A stretch of 64,000 bases of DNA from Pseudomonadota bacterium (lineage in GTDB: Bacteria > Myxococcota_A > UBA9042 > GCA-2863065), in contig SXOX01000331.1 in assembly GCA_005776585.1 (NCBI GenBank), forward strand, positions 1 to 64,000, given 5' to 3'. The notes beneath the pieces are model-generated. The model saw nothing but the letters and a program-made list of their open reading frames with translations, did not search any database and was not told where the DNA came from. Shown here piece after piece: positions 9,399 to 19,296 of this stretch. The first letter of the stretch is position 1. Every line of letters starts with the position of its first letter. A program made the position numbers and the translations under genes.

Positions 9399-11102
9399 AT
9401 GACCAATCGAGCACCTGACCCGGTCTACGACATGACGCGCGTCCGAGCGCCACGGACAGCAGGCTTCACGTTGCGCCTTGCCACGGCGCTCGTCGAGAGC
9501 GCGCTGACCGGGCCGCTGCTCACGCGGAAGCTCTTTGCCGACACCGGCATCTCGGCCCTCCGACGCGTCGCGTGCGACGACGCCTTGAGCTACGACCACC
9601 CTGCGGTCGTCCCGGCCCCGCCCACCGCGGATGCGGGCCACGAATTGACCACGGAGGCGCCGCTGCCCGAGACGCACGGCAGGGGCTTTCGCTATCCGAG
9701 CACGGGTGATTTCCTCGCCGCCTACCGCACGGGGAGCACGACTCCGCGCGACGTTGCCGAGCGGGTCCTGGCCGCTTCCGACGCCGTCGACCGCGCCGAC
9801 CCACCTCTGCGTGCGCTGCTCTCGGTCGATCGGGACGATGTGGTGCGGCAGGCGGAGGCGTCGACGCTCCGGTGGCGCGAGGGCCGCCCGCTAGGCCCGT
9901 TTGACGGCGTCCCGGTCTCGGTCAAAGACGAGCTCGACCAACGCGGCTACCGTACGACGGTCGGTACGCGGTTCCTCGGCACCGCTCCAGCCACGGCGGA
10001 CGCGGAGGTCGTCCGTCGCCTGCGCGATGCGGGTGCGTTGCTCTTCGGCAAGAACAACATGCACGAGATCGGCATTGGCGTGACCGGGATCAACCCGCAC
10101 CACGGCGCCGCGCGTAACCCTTACGCACCCGATCATGTCACCGGCGGCTCCTCCAGCGGCTCGGCGGCGGCGGTCGCAGCGGGGCTCGGCCCCGTCTCCG
10201 TCGGAGCGGACGGCGGAGGCAGCATTCGCATCCCGGCGGGGCTCTGCGGCGTCGTGGGCCTCAAGGGCACCTTCGGTCGCTTCTCGGAGCATGGCGCCTC
10301 ACCGCTGTGCTGGACGGTCGCGCACGTCGGCCCGATTGGCGCCACGGTCCACGACGTCGCGGCGGCCTACCTCGTCATGGCCGGTCGCGACCCACACGAT
10401 CCGGGCACGCGACACCAGCCCACGCCGGTGCGGCCCGACCTCGCGCGCGCCTCGCTCGCAGGCCTTCGCGTCGGCGTGTTTCCGGCCTGGTTCGAGGACG
10501 CGGATCCGGAGGTCGTCGCCGCTGCGCGCGCCGGGGTCGCGCACCTCGTGGCTGCGGGTGCGACGCTCGTCGAGGTGTCCATCCCCGAGCTCGGCCGCGC
10601 ACGCGCGGTCCAGCTCGTGACGATCGTCTCGGAGATGGCCACCGCGCACCTGGCCCATTACATAGAACACCGCACGGACTACGGGCTCGACACCCGCGTC
10701 AACCTGGCGCTCGCCCGACGCCTGCTCGCGACCGACTACGTGCACGCGCAGCGCGTTCGCCGTCGCATCGGCACACACTTCGTGCGGGCGTTCTCGGCGT
10801 GTGACGTGCTCGCGACTCCGACGACCGCGGGTACCGCGATGCCGATTCTCCCGGATGCGCTCGCGACCGGCGAGTCCAACCTCGAGAACGTCGAGCGCAT
10901 GATGCGCTTCGTGCTCCACGGCAATGTGACAGGTCTGCCGGCCTTGAGCGTGCCATGCGGCTACGACAGGGCAGGGCTCCCAATCGGCCTTCAGCTCATG
11001 GGGCCCGCGTGGTCGGAGTCGACGTTGCTCGAGCTCGGCGCGCTCGTGGAGCGGTCCACCGAGCGCCGGCAACCGCCGGTCTTCCACCGCGTCCTAGGCT
11101 AG
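9399..11102 (+). CDS. Amidase signature family enzyme
   Basis: PVSVKDELD, GGSSSGSAAAVAAGLGPVSVGADGGGSIRIPA signature with Lys-Ser-Ser catalytic arrangement. Confidence 0.9.
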   Translation: MTNRAPDPVYDMTRVRAPRTAGFTLRLATALVESALTGPLLTRKLFADTGISALRRVACDDALSYDHPAVVPAPPTADAGHELTTEAPLPETHGRGFRYPSTGDFLAAYRTGSTTPRDVAERVLAASDAVDRADPPLRALLSVDRDDVVRQAEASTLRWREGRPLGPFDGVPVSVKDELDQRGYRTTVGTRFLGTAPATADAEVVRRLRDAGALLFGKNNMHEIGIGVTGINPHHGAARNPYAPDHVTGGSSSGSAAAVAAGLGPVSVGADGGGSIRIPAGLCGVVGLKGTFGRFSEHGASPLCWTVAHVGPIGATVHDVAAAYLVMAGRDPHDPGTRHQPTPVRPDLARASLAGLRVGVFPAWFEDADPEVVAAARAGVAHLVAAGATLVEVSIPELGRARAVQLVTIVSEMATAHLAHYIEHRTDYGLDTRVNLALARRLLATDYVHAQRVRRRIGTHFVRAFSACDVLATPTTAGTAMPILPDALATGESNLENVERMMRFVLHGNVTGLPALSVPCGYDRAGLPIGLQLMGPAWSESTLLELGALVERSTERRQPPVFHRVLG

Positions 11103-12923
11103 CTCCAGTTCAATCAAGACCGTACGTTCGCGTCCGGCGTACAGGAACACGGGGCGCGACTGAGGCCGGAAGCCCTCCGCCTCGACCAGCACGAGGTAAA
11201 GCCCCGCGGGCACGTTCCCAAGGACCCAGGGCGTCTTTCCGACCTCAGGAGGCAGAGGCGTATTCTCGTGTCCCTCCAACGTGGTCGAATACAGCGTCAC
11301 CTCGGCCTCGGGGACGTTGCTCTCCACGGTCAGAACCGCGGTGCCCGTGACGTACCGGTCGTAGGCGCCGTCGTTGTGTCGGCGGAGGAAGTTGAAGAAG
11401 AGGTGGCAGCCGAGCTCGTCGCCCTGCGCCTCGGCGTCGGCGAGTCGCACCCAGGACAGCTCAGCGACCTTGGCTCGCGCCGTCTTGTCGGACGGATCGT
11501 ACGCCAGCGCCCGGCCGTAGGCGTCGTAGGCCTCGGCCCACGTCGTGACGATGTCCAGATCCAGCAGGCGCACCTCGCGATCGAGCGCCCGGCGCTCCGC
11601 CGTCTGGCTCACCTTGGACAGACTCTCCCCCTTGAGGGTCAGCCGCACGCGCGCCTCGCGCTTGCGCCAGTAGGCGTTCGCGAACCGATGGCCACGCACG
11701 AGCTCTTGCGCGGCTTGAGCTCCGAGCCGCTCTCGCTCGAGGTGCCCGGAGACGTAGTCCTCGACGGCCTTCCACAGCACGCGCGTGTCCTGTACTCGGT
11801 TCAGCGGATCCCGCTCGAGGGCCCCGAGGCACACCTCCTCGAGGATCTGCGGGATGTACCGGCCCGGCGACCTCTCGCGGGGGGGCACGACGGGCTCCAC
11901 CTCCACCATCTCGAGCAGCACCTGGGTGTCGACGTGCTCGTGCGGCGCGTGGAGCGTCAAGATCTCGTAGAGGATGCAGCCGAGACCGTAGATGTCGCTC
12001 GCGGGGCCGATCTCGTCGTTCTTGCCCATGGCCTGCTCGGGGCTCATGTAGTTCGGGCTTCCCACGACGATGCACGGGTTGTTGTCGCCGCGATCGGCGG
12101 CCTCACGCAGTGCGCGGCGCAGCGGCAGGTCCGGCAGACCGTCGACTCGCGCGAGGCCCCAGTCCGCCACCTGGACCTCACCGTAGCGACCAATGCGGAT
12201 GTTGTCGGGCTTGAGATCCCGATGGAGCACGCCGCGGCTATGGGCATAGTCGACTGCGAGGCAGGCGCTCTGAAAGATGCGCAAGAGCGACACGAGCGGG
12301 TACTGGCGCTCGGCCTCGGGGTTCTGTGAGCGGAGGAGGTCCAGCACGTCCTTGAGGCTCATGCGGTCGACGAGCCGCATGGTGTAGTAGGCCTCGCCCG
12401 TGGGCCGAATGCCGGCGTCGTAGACGGGGATGATGTTCGGGTGCTCGAGCATCCCTGCAGCGCGCGCCTCGGCGAGCAGCGCGCCGACGAGCTCGTCTTG
12501 CATGGCGTTCTCGGAGTGCAGCTGCTTCATAGCCACCGAGCGACCGAGCGCCTTGTCCTTCATCTGCCGAACGACGCCCATGCCGCCCGCGCCAAGCCGC
12601 TTCTCGAACGTGTAGCGGAGCTCGGGCGTAGGCAGGAACGCCGCACCCGGCGAGTGCACCGCCTCGTCCGCGCGGTCGCTTCCCGCCAACAGCTGCGATA
12701 CGCGCTCGCATTGCTCGACGTCGAGTACGCCGCGCACGACCAGGACCTGCCACAGCGCCTCGGGCGAGTCTTGCCCGCACCACAGCTCGTGCAGCGCCTC
12801 AGCGACTTGCGTCACCGAGAGCAGGCCTAGCTCGACGGCCTTGGCGCCGAATGCGACATCGTTGGGGTTCATGACCGGAACCAGCACGCCTTTCTTCGCG
12901 CGATTGTTGGGGCTTTGAGCCAC
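11094..12923 (-). CDS. Ser/Thr protein kinase with C-terminal PEGA-like domain
   Basis: RLGAGGMGVV, VLHRDLKPDNI, DWG (in place of DFG), SPNYMSPEQA; C-terminal VPAGLYLVLVEAEGFRPQSRPVFL. Confidence 0.9.
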   Translation of the reverse strand: MAQSPNNRAKKGVLVPVMNPNDVAFGAKAVELGLLSVTQVAEALHELWCGQDSPEALWQVLVVRGVLDVEQCERVSQLLAGSDRADEAVHSPGAAFLPTPELRYTFEKRLGAGGMGVVRQMKDKALGRSVAMKQLHSENAMQDELVGALLAEARAAGMLEHPNIIPVYDAGIRPTGEAYYTMRLVDRMSLKDVLDLLRSQNPEAERQYPLVSLLRIFQSACLAVDYAHSRGVLHRDLKPDNIRIGRYGEVQVADWGLARVDGLPDLPLRRALREAADRGDNNPCIVVGSPNYMSPEQAMGKNDEIGPASDIYGLGCILYEILTLHAPHEHVDTQVLLEMVEVEPVVPPRERSPGRYIPQILEEVCLGALERDPLNRVQDTRVLWKAVEDYVSGHLERERLGAQAAQELVRGHRFANAYWRKREARVRLTLKGESLSKVSQTAERRALDREVRLLDLDIVTTWAEAYDAYGRALAYDPSDKTARAKVAELSWVRLADAEAQGDELGCHLFFNFLRRHNDGAYDRYVTGTAVLTVESNVPEAEVTLYSTTLEGHENTPLPPEVGKTPWVLGNVPAGLYLVLVEAEGFRPQSRPVFLYAGRERTVLIELELA

Positions 12924-13025
12924 GCGGTCAAGCCGCTCGCCGCTTCAGGTTGACAGCACCGTGATCCCGACGCATCCTCCGCCCGCCTTTTTGCCCGGGA
13001 GCGCAGGCCCCGCGCGGAGAACACC

Positions 13026-13307
13026 ATGAAGCTGAACATCCTGATTGCCGTCCCCGCCGCCACTGCCCTCCTCGGGCTGGGCTGCAAGAACAACTGCGAG
13101 AAGCTCTACGACCACACGGTCCAGATGCTCGAGACGGCCAAGGCGCCGGCCGACAAGCTCGAGGAGCTCAAGGGCGAGAAGGGCAAGGAGAAGGCGCTCG
13201 ACCTGTGCCGCTACGAGGACCAGAAGGCCGTCAAGTGCGCCGTCGAGAAGTCGACTCTGGAGGAGTTCAAGAAGTGCCGGCCCGAGCCGGACCAAGAGAC
13301 GCTGTAG
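13026..13307 (+). CDS. Small Lys/Cys-rich putative lipoprotein
   Basis: Lipobox LLGLGC near N-terminus; single ORF in the gap between two minus-strand genes. Confidence 0.55.
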   Translation: MKLNILIAVPAATALLGLGCKNNCEKLYDHTVQMLETAKAPADKLEELKGEKGKEKALDLCRYEDQKAVKCAVEKSTLEEFKKCRPEPDQETL

Positions 13308-13347
13308 CGCGGATGGTTGGAGCGGCGCCCCGAGCGGGGCGCCCCGG

Positions 13348-14718
13348 TCAGTTCGGCTGCGGATCGCCCGCGGCGGCTGGCTTCTCTTCTTTGAGCGTGT
13401 CCCAGTACCACGAGAAGTCCACGTAAATGCCGTGGAGGTTGATGCTGTAGTCGCCCGCCTTGCTGCACGGGATGCAGTTGTACGGGTTGGCACTGGCCGG
13501 CAGGTTGGTCTTGAAGGCCTTCGAGCCGTCGATCGACGTGTACGGATCCAGGTCATAGGACGTGATGGTCGTCTTGCCCGTGCGGTAGGCGTAGGCCAGA
13601 TTGACCTCGTAGCTCATATTGCGCAGCTTGCCCCGGTAGCCCAGGCCCGCGGTCACCGAGTGCGTCGGCGCCGGCGGCGTGCCGAAGGCGGTCGGGAAGT
13701 GTTCGTTGGAGGTCTTTCCGTCGAAGATGTAGCCCGCACGCACCTGCATGCCGAAGTCGAGCCGGTACTCCACGCCGAAGCGTGCCGTGACCGCATCCGA
13801 CCAGCGAAACTCGTTCACGATGGGCGGAACTGCGATGGGACCCTTCTGCGTGGTCTCGACCGTCTGATTGACGTTCTGGCTGTTGAGCCCCAACTCCACG
13901 TCGACCGCGAAGCCCACCGGGCCGAGATCGCCGCGTGCGCCAAAGCCAATCTTGGCCGGAAGCGTAAACGTCATCTTGGGGTCGCCGACCTCCTGCCCGA
14001 GCAGGCGGCCCTCGGTGCCCTTGATGTCAGCGGTGACCTTGTGGCGATAGACGAAGCCAAGCTGGAGCTGCGGAATCGGCTGCCACTGGAGCCCGACGCG
14101 GAAGCCGTCGTAGCCCACGCCCTTGAGGTCCAGGTCGTAGAACTTGACCTCCGTCGCGCCCGAGCGGGTCTGCTGCCGCTGGAGCGAGACGATGTCGATG
14201 CGGTAGCCGAAGCCGATCTTGAGGTTGCCCGGAAGATCGAACGCGATGCCCGGGGTGATCTCGATGAAGCTCAGCCGCGTCTTGTCGAAGACGTTCTGTG
14301 AGCTGCTGTTCAGCCGATAGTTGAACTCCGCGCCCGCGGAGGCCACCGGGAACGCCGCCACGCCGAACGACAGCCATTTCGTGGCGCGGATGGTGCCGCC
14401 GACCATGAAGAACGGCGCGAACGTCGTATCCGACTCCGTGTTGACCACGGCGTCACCGTCGATTGCAGGGCTCGCCTGAATCTTGCCAATCAGCGGCGAG
14501 AAGTTCGCTGTGATCGAGGCAAATCCGACGTGCGCAATGCCGGCCGGGTTGTGGAACAGCGACGACGCGTCGTTGGCGAACGCGATACCCGTGCCGCCCA
14601 TCCCAATGTGGCGTGCGTTGTAAAGGATGGGCGTGTCGTAACCGCCCGCGAGGGCCACAGGGGCCCCCGCGAGCAGCGCCACGCCGCACAGAATGAACCG
14701 AGCGGCGCGGCTCATCAT
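13348..14718 (-). CDS. FadL/OMPP1/TodX-family outer membrane transport protein
   Basis: GGYDTPILYNARHIGMGGTGIAFANDASSLFHNPAGIA and beta-barrel pattern. Confidence 0.85.
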   Translation of the reverse strand: MMSRAARFILCGVALLAGAPVALAGGYDTPILYNARHIGMGGTGIAFANDASSLFHNPAGIAHVGFASITANFSPLIGKIQASPAIDGDAVVNTESDTTFAPFFMVGGTIRATKWLSFGVAAFPVASAGAEFNYRLNSSSQNVFDKTRLSFIEITPGIAFDLPGNLKIGFGYRIDIVSLQRQQTRSGATEVKFYDLDLKGVGYDGFRVGLQWQPIPQLQLGFVYRHKVTADIKGTEGRLLGQEVGDPKMTFTLPAKIGFGARGDLGPVGFAVDVELGLNSQNVNQTVETTQKGPIAVPPIVNEFRWSDAVTARFGVEYRLDFGMQVRAGYIFDGKTSNEHFPTAFGTPPAPTHSVTAGLGYRGKLRNMSYEVNLAYAYRTGKTTITSYDLDPYTSIDGSKAFKTNLPASANPYNCIPCSKAGDYSINLHGIYVDFSWYWDTLKEEKPAAAGDPQPN

Positions 14719-15413
14719 CAGCTCGGATCCAGGCCGGAGCAGGTGTAGAACGCCGGCAGGCAGTTGGCTCCGAGGCAGTCGTCACACGGCTTGCCACCGC
14801 CGAGGCACTGCCCCGCGCAGTGCTTCACACCGCAGTTGAAGGTGTCCGCGAAGCAGCCGGCGCACGCCGAGCTGAGTGGGTACTTCTTGATGAGGCAGTC
14901 CGTGAAACACGTCGACGGCTGCCCGAGGCAGGGGATGCCGCAGGTGTTCTGGGCATAGTCGTTGAGTTCCTTGCGCTTGGTCGGGTCGCCGACGAGCTTG
15001 TCGTCGTCGGCGTTCTTGCACGCGCCCGTGCCGCCGGTCGTGCCGGCGTCGTCGCCCGTGCCGCCCGTGTCGTCGGTGCCCGAGGTCGTGCCCGTGTCGT
15101 CGGTGCCCGAGGTCGTGCCCGTGTCATCGGTGCCCGAGGTCGTGCCCGTGTCATCGGTTCCCGTCGTCGTGCCGGAGTCCGCCGTGCCCGTCGTGGTGCC
15201 GGAGTCCGCCGTGCCCGTCGTGCCGGAGTCCGCCGTACCCGTCGTACCGGAGTCCGTCTTGCCGGTCGTTCCGCCGTTGTCGGTGGCCGTTGCGCCGCCG
15301 GTGCCCGCGTCCGTTCCGGCCGGCGTCGTGGTCGTCGCCTTTGACGCACAGGCCGTGACAGCCAGCGACATCGCCGCCATCGCGCCCACAATCATCGCTT
15401 TCCAAATTGTCAT
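14718..15413 (-). CDS. Thr/Gly/Asp-repeat putative lipoprotein with Cys-rich C-terminus
   Basis: Lipobox LAVTAC; GT(T/S)GT(D/A)D tandem repeats; C-terminal Cys-rich module (CGIPCLGQPSTCFTDCLIKKY...CAGC). Confidence 0.7.
   Translation of the reverse strand: MTIWKAMIVGAMAAMSLAVTACASKATTTTPAGTDAGTGGATATDNGGTTGKTDSGTTGTADSGTTGTADSGTTTGTADSGTTTGTDDTGTTSGTDDTGTTSGTDDTGTTSGTDDTGGTGDDAGTTGGTGACKNADDDKLVGDPTKRKELNDYAQNTCGIPCLGQPSTCFTDCLIKKYPLSSACAGCFADTFNCGVKHCAGQCLGGGKPCDDCLGANCLPAFYTCSGLDPS
15061..15260. repeat. In-frame tandem repeat, unit about 24-27 bp (cccgtgtcgtcggtgcccgaggtcgtg and variants)
   Basis: Direct reading: four near-identical 27-mers followed by ccggagtccgccgtgcccgtcgtg variants. 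Confidence 0.85.
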
Positions 15414-15495
15414 ACGTGCTCCCTAAATCGTCTTCCGAGGAGGTGGTCTTGGCACTCGCGCCTAACAGGCATCGAAGTATCGCAACCTTAGCCGC

Positions 15496-16542
15496 ATGGA
15501 CGGCTCCTTGTCCAGTTCTCTTCACATGGGCGGCTTCGGGCAAATCACCTTGTCGCTTCACTTTTTGGGCGGCAGGCCCGATGCTGTGGTCGTGGCTCGA
15601 CCTCACCGGCGCGCGCGGCTCCTCCTCCTCGTCGCGTGCACCTCGCTGCTCGGGTGCGCCACCGCGAAGGGGCAGGCTCAAGCTCCCGCCCGCCTGCGCG
15701 ACACGCCGATTCACTCCTGGGCCATGCAGCTCGACGGGATCGACCTGCAGCGCCTGGCGCGTACCGCGCTGGATCTCATCGTCGTCGATCGGACGCGCGG
15801 TGCCCGCGGGGCTCAACCGTTCACCCGACCCGAACTGAGCGCGCTGCGCAGCTCCCGCGCCGGGGCTCCCCGCGTGTTGTTGGCCTACGTCTCGGTCGGC
15901 CAGGTCGAGACCTACCGCGAGCACTGGAACCCGCGATGGCATCGCGAGCGGCCGGACTGGCTCGGACCCGAGGATCCCGATTGGCCCAAGCATCACGAGG
16001 TCCGCTACTGGCTGCCAGGCTGGGAGTCGCTCGTGCTCGAGGAGGTCCGTCGCGCCGCGACACAGGGGTTCGACGGCGTCTATCTGGACCGCGTCGACGC
16101 CTTCGAGGTCTGGTCACAACACCGTCGTGAATTGGCGCCGCGGACCGCGCGCCGAGCAATGGCTCAGCTCGTGTCCAAGGTCGCGGCCGCCGGACGGGCC
16201 GTGGACCCTCGGTTTGTCGTCGTCATCCAAAACGGAACGGAGCTGACACGCGAGCCGGGATTCTGGTCGAGCTGTGACGGCGTCTCGGCGGAGAATCTGC
16301 TGTTGGACGACACCGGCGCGCCGCTCTCGGACGACGTGACGGGCCCCATCCTGGAGGATCTCGCCCGAACCCGCGCGGCGGGACGCGTCGCGCTCGCCGT
16401 TGATTATCCCCGCACGGGGACCGCCCGAAAAGAGGTGCTCGAGCTGCGCCAGCGCGGGATCGTGCCCTTTGTGGCCTCGTTCGGGCTGGCCACCCTGGAC
16501 CTCCACGACCTCCACGACCTCCACGACCTCGAGCAACGGTAG
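15496..16542 (+). CDS. GH114-like (endo-alpha-1,4-polygalactosaminidase family) lipoprotein; start uncertain
   Basis: LLAYVSVGQVETYREHWNPRW, QGFDGVYLDRVDAFEVW, VVIQNGTEL, GRVALAVDYPRT; lipobox LLGC. Confidence 0.75.
   Translation: MDGSLSSSLHMGGFGQITLSLHFLGGRPDAVVVARPHRRARLLLLVACTSLLGCATAKGQAQAPARLRDTPIHSWAMQLDGIDLQRLARTALDLIVVDRTRGARGAQPFTRPELSALRSSRAGAPRVLLAYVSVGQVETYREHWNPRWHRERPDWLGPEDPDWPKHHEVRYWLPGWESLVLEEVRRAATQGFDGVYLDRVDAFEVWSQHRRELAPRTARRAMAQLVSKVAAAGRAVDPRFVVVIQNGTELTREPGFWSSCDGVSAENLLLDDTGAPLSDDVTGPILEDLARTRAAGRVALAVDYPRTGTARKEVLELRQRGIVPFVASFGLATLDLHDLHDLHDLEQR
16498..16533. repeat. 9-bp tandem repeat (gacctccac) encoding Asp-Leu-His
   Basis: gacctccacgacctccacgacctccacgacctc near 3' end of GH114-like gene. 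Confidence 0.9.
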
Positions 16543-16650
16543 CGTCCTGGCTCCCGACCCGAGGCGTGCTATGCTCCGGAGACGAGCGACGATGACCGCG
16601 CGAGACCAGTGAACGTGGGGCCGCTCGAGATCGTTGCCGAAGGAGCGTCG

Positions 16651-17712
16651 ATGCGTACCTCAACTCCCACCTGGACCGACCGAGCGCTCCTGCGGGCGTG
16701 CCGTCGCCTCGGCGTCCTCCTGCCCATGGCGGCGCTGGCGTTGGCGTGCGAGGACGATCCGCCCAACGCGCCCCCACCGCCCAGCAAGCCCGACCCCGCG
16801 AAGGTCAGCGCCGCCGATGTGGTCGCGGGGGCCGACGCAGGCACGGCCTCCGACGGCGCCGCGGCCGCGGGCCCGAACACGGGCGTCGACGCCGGTGCCG
16901 ACGCGGGAGCGGATGCCGGTGCCGACGCGGGAGAGAAGGCGTTGTCGACGTCTGAGCGCCTGGGCCTTCGCCGTCGAGAGCTCGGCAGCGGCCTCCCTGC
17001 GTTCCTGCAGCGCGCTCCGAACGCGGGCACGGCGAGCAGCTTGTTCTCCGGCAAGACCGCCGAGCCGTCCTCGAATTACGCGGACATGGAGATTCACCCC
17101 ATCGACATCAGCCCGATCGAGCGGCACTGGGGGGCCGAGGAAGACCTCACCGCCGGCGCCAAAGGGCGCACGCCGCCTGCGTCCGGCGGGATCTTCGGCA
17201 AGAAGCCGCCTGGAGGTCAGACGGGCGAGCCCACGGGACCGTCCGCCGAGCTGCCCTTCAAGCTCGAGCTGCACCGCATCAACCCGCAGACGGCGCAGCT
17301 CGAGACGCTGCAGCGATCGTTCGCCTCCAAAGAGGCCCGCGACGCGGCCCTCCAGGTGAACCTGAAGCTGGGCTATCGCGCAGAGCGCCCAAGCAAGGAG
17401 GATCTGGAGAAGGCGCAGGCTGCGCTCAAGGCCAAGACCAAGGCGGAGGGCCCCAAGGAAGGCGCGGACAAGGACTGTCGCTACAAGGCCGTGTGGTCGA
17501 GCGGGGTCGGGGCCGCCAAGGTCAGCCACACGAAGTGCTTCTCGTCGCAGTCGGACATGGACCGCTTCCAACGCGAGCTCAACTCCGCCAAGCCGCCGGC
17601 ACCGCCGGGTGCTGCGGCACCTGCGACCGGACCGACCACGCCCCCCGCGCCCACGCCCGCGGCGCCCGCCGATCGCGGCGATACGCTCAAGCCGGTGCCT
17701 TTGGGCAACTGA
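16651..17712 (+). CDS. Uncharacterised lipoprotein with Ala-Asp-Ala-Gly repeats
   Basis: SD aaggag before ATG 16651; lipobox LALAC; DAGADAGADAGADAG stretch. Confidence 0.65.
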   Translation: MRTSTPTWTDRALLRACRRLGVLLPMAALALACEDDPPNAPPPPSKPDPAKVSAADVVAGADAGTASDGAAAAGPNTGVDAGADAGADAGADAGEKALSTSERLGLRRRELGSGLPAFLQRAPNAGTASSLFSGKTAEPSSNYADMEIHPIDISPIERHWGAEEDLTAGAKGRTPPASGGIFGKKPPGGQTGEPTGPSAELPFKLELHRINPQTAQLETLQRSFASKEARDAALQVNLKLGYRAERPSKEDLEKAQAALKAKTKAEGPKEGADKDCRYKAVWSSGVGAAKVSHTKCFSSQSDMDRFQRELNSAKPPAPPGAAAPATGPTTPPAPTPAAPADRGDTLKPVPLGN

Positions 17713-17751
17713 GCGCGCCGCGAGCTGGACACGCGCTACGGCGGGTGAGTC

Positions 17752-19197
17752 TTAGAGCTTTACGTTCTTGAGCAGGTCGGCAAACGTGCCGAGGCCCGGA
17801 CCGGCGCGACCCGCAGAGCGCTGCTGATAGTCGTTGACGTTGGCCGCCTCGGCGTCTGCGCCAATGGCGCGCACCGACAGTGCCATGCGCCGCTCGACCG
17901 GATCGACCGAGATGACCTTGGCCCGAACCGGCGAGCCCTTGTGATAGGCGCGCGCCAGGTCGGCGTTCTTGGGCTGCCCGGTCTCGCTCGCCGGAAGCAG
18001 CGCCGTGATGCCGGGCGCGACCGTGACGAACACGCCGAAGGTCTCGACGTGGTCGACCGTGCCTTCGACCATCGTACCCACGGTGAACCGGCTGGCCGCC
18101 TCGATCCACGGATCGCCCTCGACGGCGCGCATGGACAGCGCGATACGCCGCGTAATCGGGTCGATGTCGAGAACCGCGGCTTGCACCTGATCCCCCGGCT
18201 TGACGAGGTCCGACGGATGCCGCACGCGCCGCAGGAAGGTCATCTCGGAGACGTGGATGAGGCCCTCGACGCCGGGCGCGAGCTCGACGAAGGCGCCAAA
18301 GCGCTCGAGCCGCGACACGGGACCGGTGACCAGATCCCCGACCTTGGTCTCGCTGACCACGCGGTGCCACGGATCGCTCTCGAGCCGCTTCATCGAGAGC
18401 GCGATGCGCTTCTTCTCGCGGTCGACCTCGACGACCGTGACCGTGACCTCCTGGCCCGGCGACACGAGGTCCTTGGCCTGCGCGCCCTTGCTCCACTGCA
18501 TCTCGGAGACGTGCACCAGGCCGTCCGCACCGCCCAGGTCCACGAAGCAGCCGAAGTCCGCGACGCTGCGCACGGTCCCCTTGCGCACCTGCCCGGGCTG
18601 GAGCTCCGACCACAGGACGTCGCCCTTCTTACGCCGCTCGTCCTTCTGCAGGGCAGCGCGCGAGACGACCAGACGGCGTGCGTCGGGGTCGTACTCGATG
18701 ATGCGAAATGCATGGACCTGCCCTAGCCAGGCGTCCAGGTCCGTCTGGTGGTCCATGTCGAGCTGCCCGAGCGGCAGGAACGCGCGCAGGCCGGCCATCT
18801 CGACGTCGAAGCCGCCCTTGTTGCGGGCCGCGATCTTGCCCTCCACCGGCAGGTGCAGCTCGAAGGCCTCCTTGAGCAGCCCCTGATCCCGCACGCCACG
18901 GGCCAGCCGCTGCGACAAGCGAATCCCGCCGCCCGTCTCGACGACCATCGCGGTGATCGCGTCCCCGGGTTGCGGCAGGTCGCCGTCGATCTCGGAGCGC
19001 TCGATGATGCCCTCGGCCTTGCCGCCGATGCTGACGAAGATGGCGTCGGAGCTGACGCGCACGACGATGCCGGTGACGTGCTCACCGCGATCGAAGTGCG
19101 GGGCAGCCTCGAGGCCGCCGGCCTCGGCGATGAGCTTCTCGAACTCCTCTTCTTCAGAGGAGAGGACGGCACGGGGCGTGATGTAGGACTTGGCCAT
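17752..19197 (-). CDS. S1 RNA-binding repeat protein (ribosomal S1-like)
   Basis: At least five S1 motifs (e.g. VRSVADFGCFVDLGGADGLVHVSEM, VSRLERFGAFVELAPGVEGLIHVSEM); ATG at 19197 preferred. Confidence 0.85.
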   Translation of the reverse strand: MAKSYITPRAVLSSEEEEFEKLIAEAGGLEAAPHFDRGEHVTGIVVRVSSDAIFVSIGGKAEGIIERSEIDGDLPQPGDAITAMVVETGGGIRLSQRLARGVRDQGLLKEAFELHLPVEGKIAARNKGGFDVEMAGLRAFLPLGQLDMDHQTDLDAWLGQVHAFRIIEYDPDARRLVVSRAALQKDERRKKGDVLWSELQPGQVRKGTVRSVADFGCFVDLGGADGLVHVSEMQWSKGAQAKDLVSPGQEVTVTVVEVDREKKRIALSMKRLESDPWHRVVSETKVGDLVTGPVSRLERFGAFVELAPGVEGLIHVSEMTFLRRVRHPSDLVKPGDQVQAAVLDIDPITRRIALSMRAVEGDPWIEAASRFTVGTMVEGTVDHVETFGVFVTVAPGITALLPASETGQPKNADLARAYHKGSPVRAKVISVDPVERRMALSVRAIGADAEAANVNDYQQRSAGRAGPGLGTFADLLKNVKL

Positions 19198-19296
19198 GGC
19201 GGGGCGGGTTAGCAGAGCGACCGGCACGCGTCAACCGCGATCCCGCTGGGCATGGTTGACCCGCACGCACGCTCGCCTCTAAGGTGCGCGGTCGCC

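Noticed and set aside
15061-15260. CRISPR-like array
   Set aside because: Contiguous in-frame repeats without spacers inside a lipoprotein gene.
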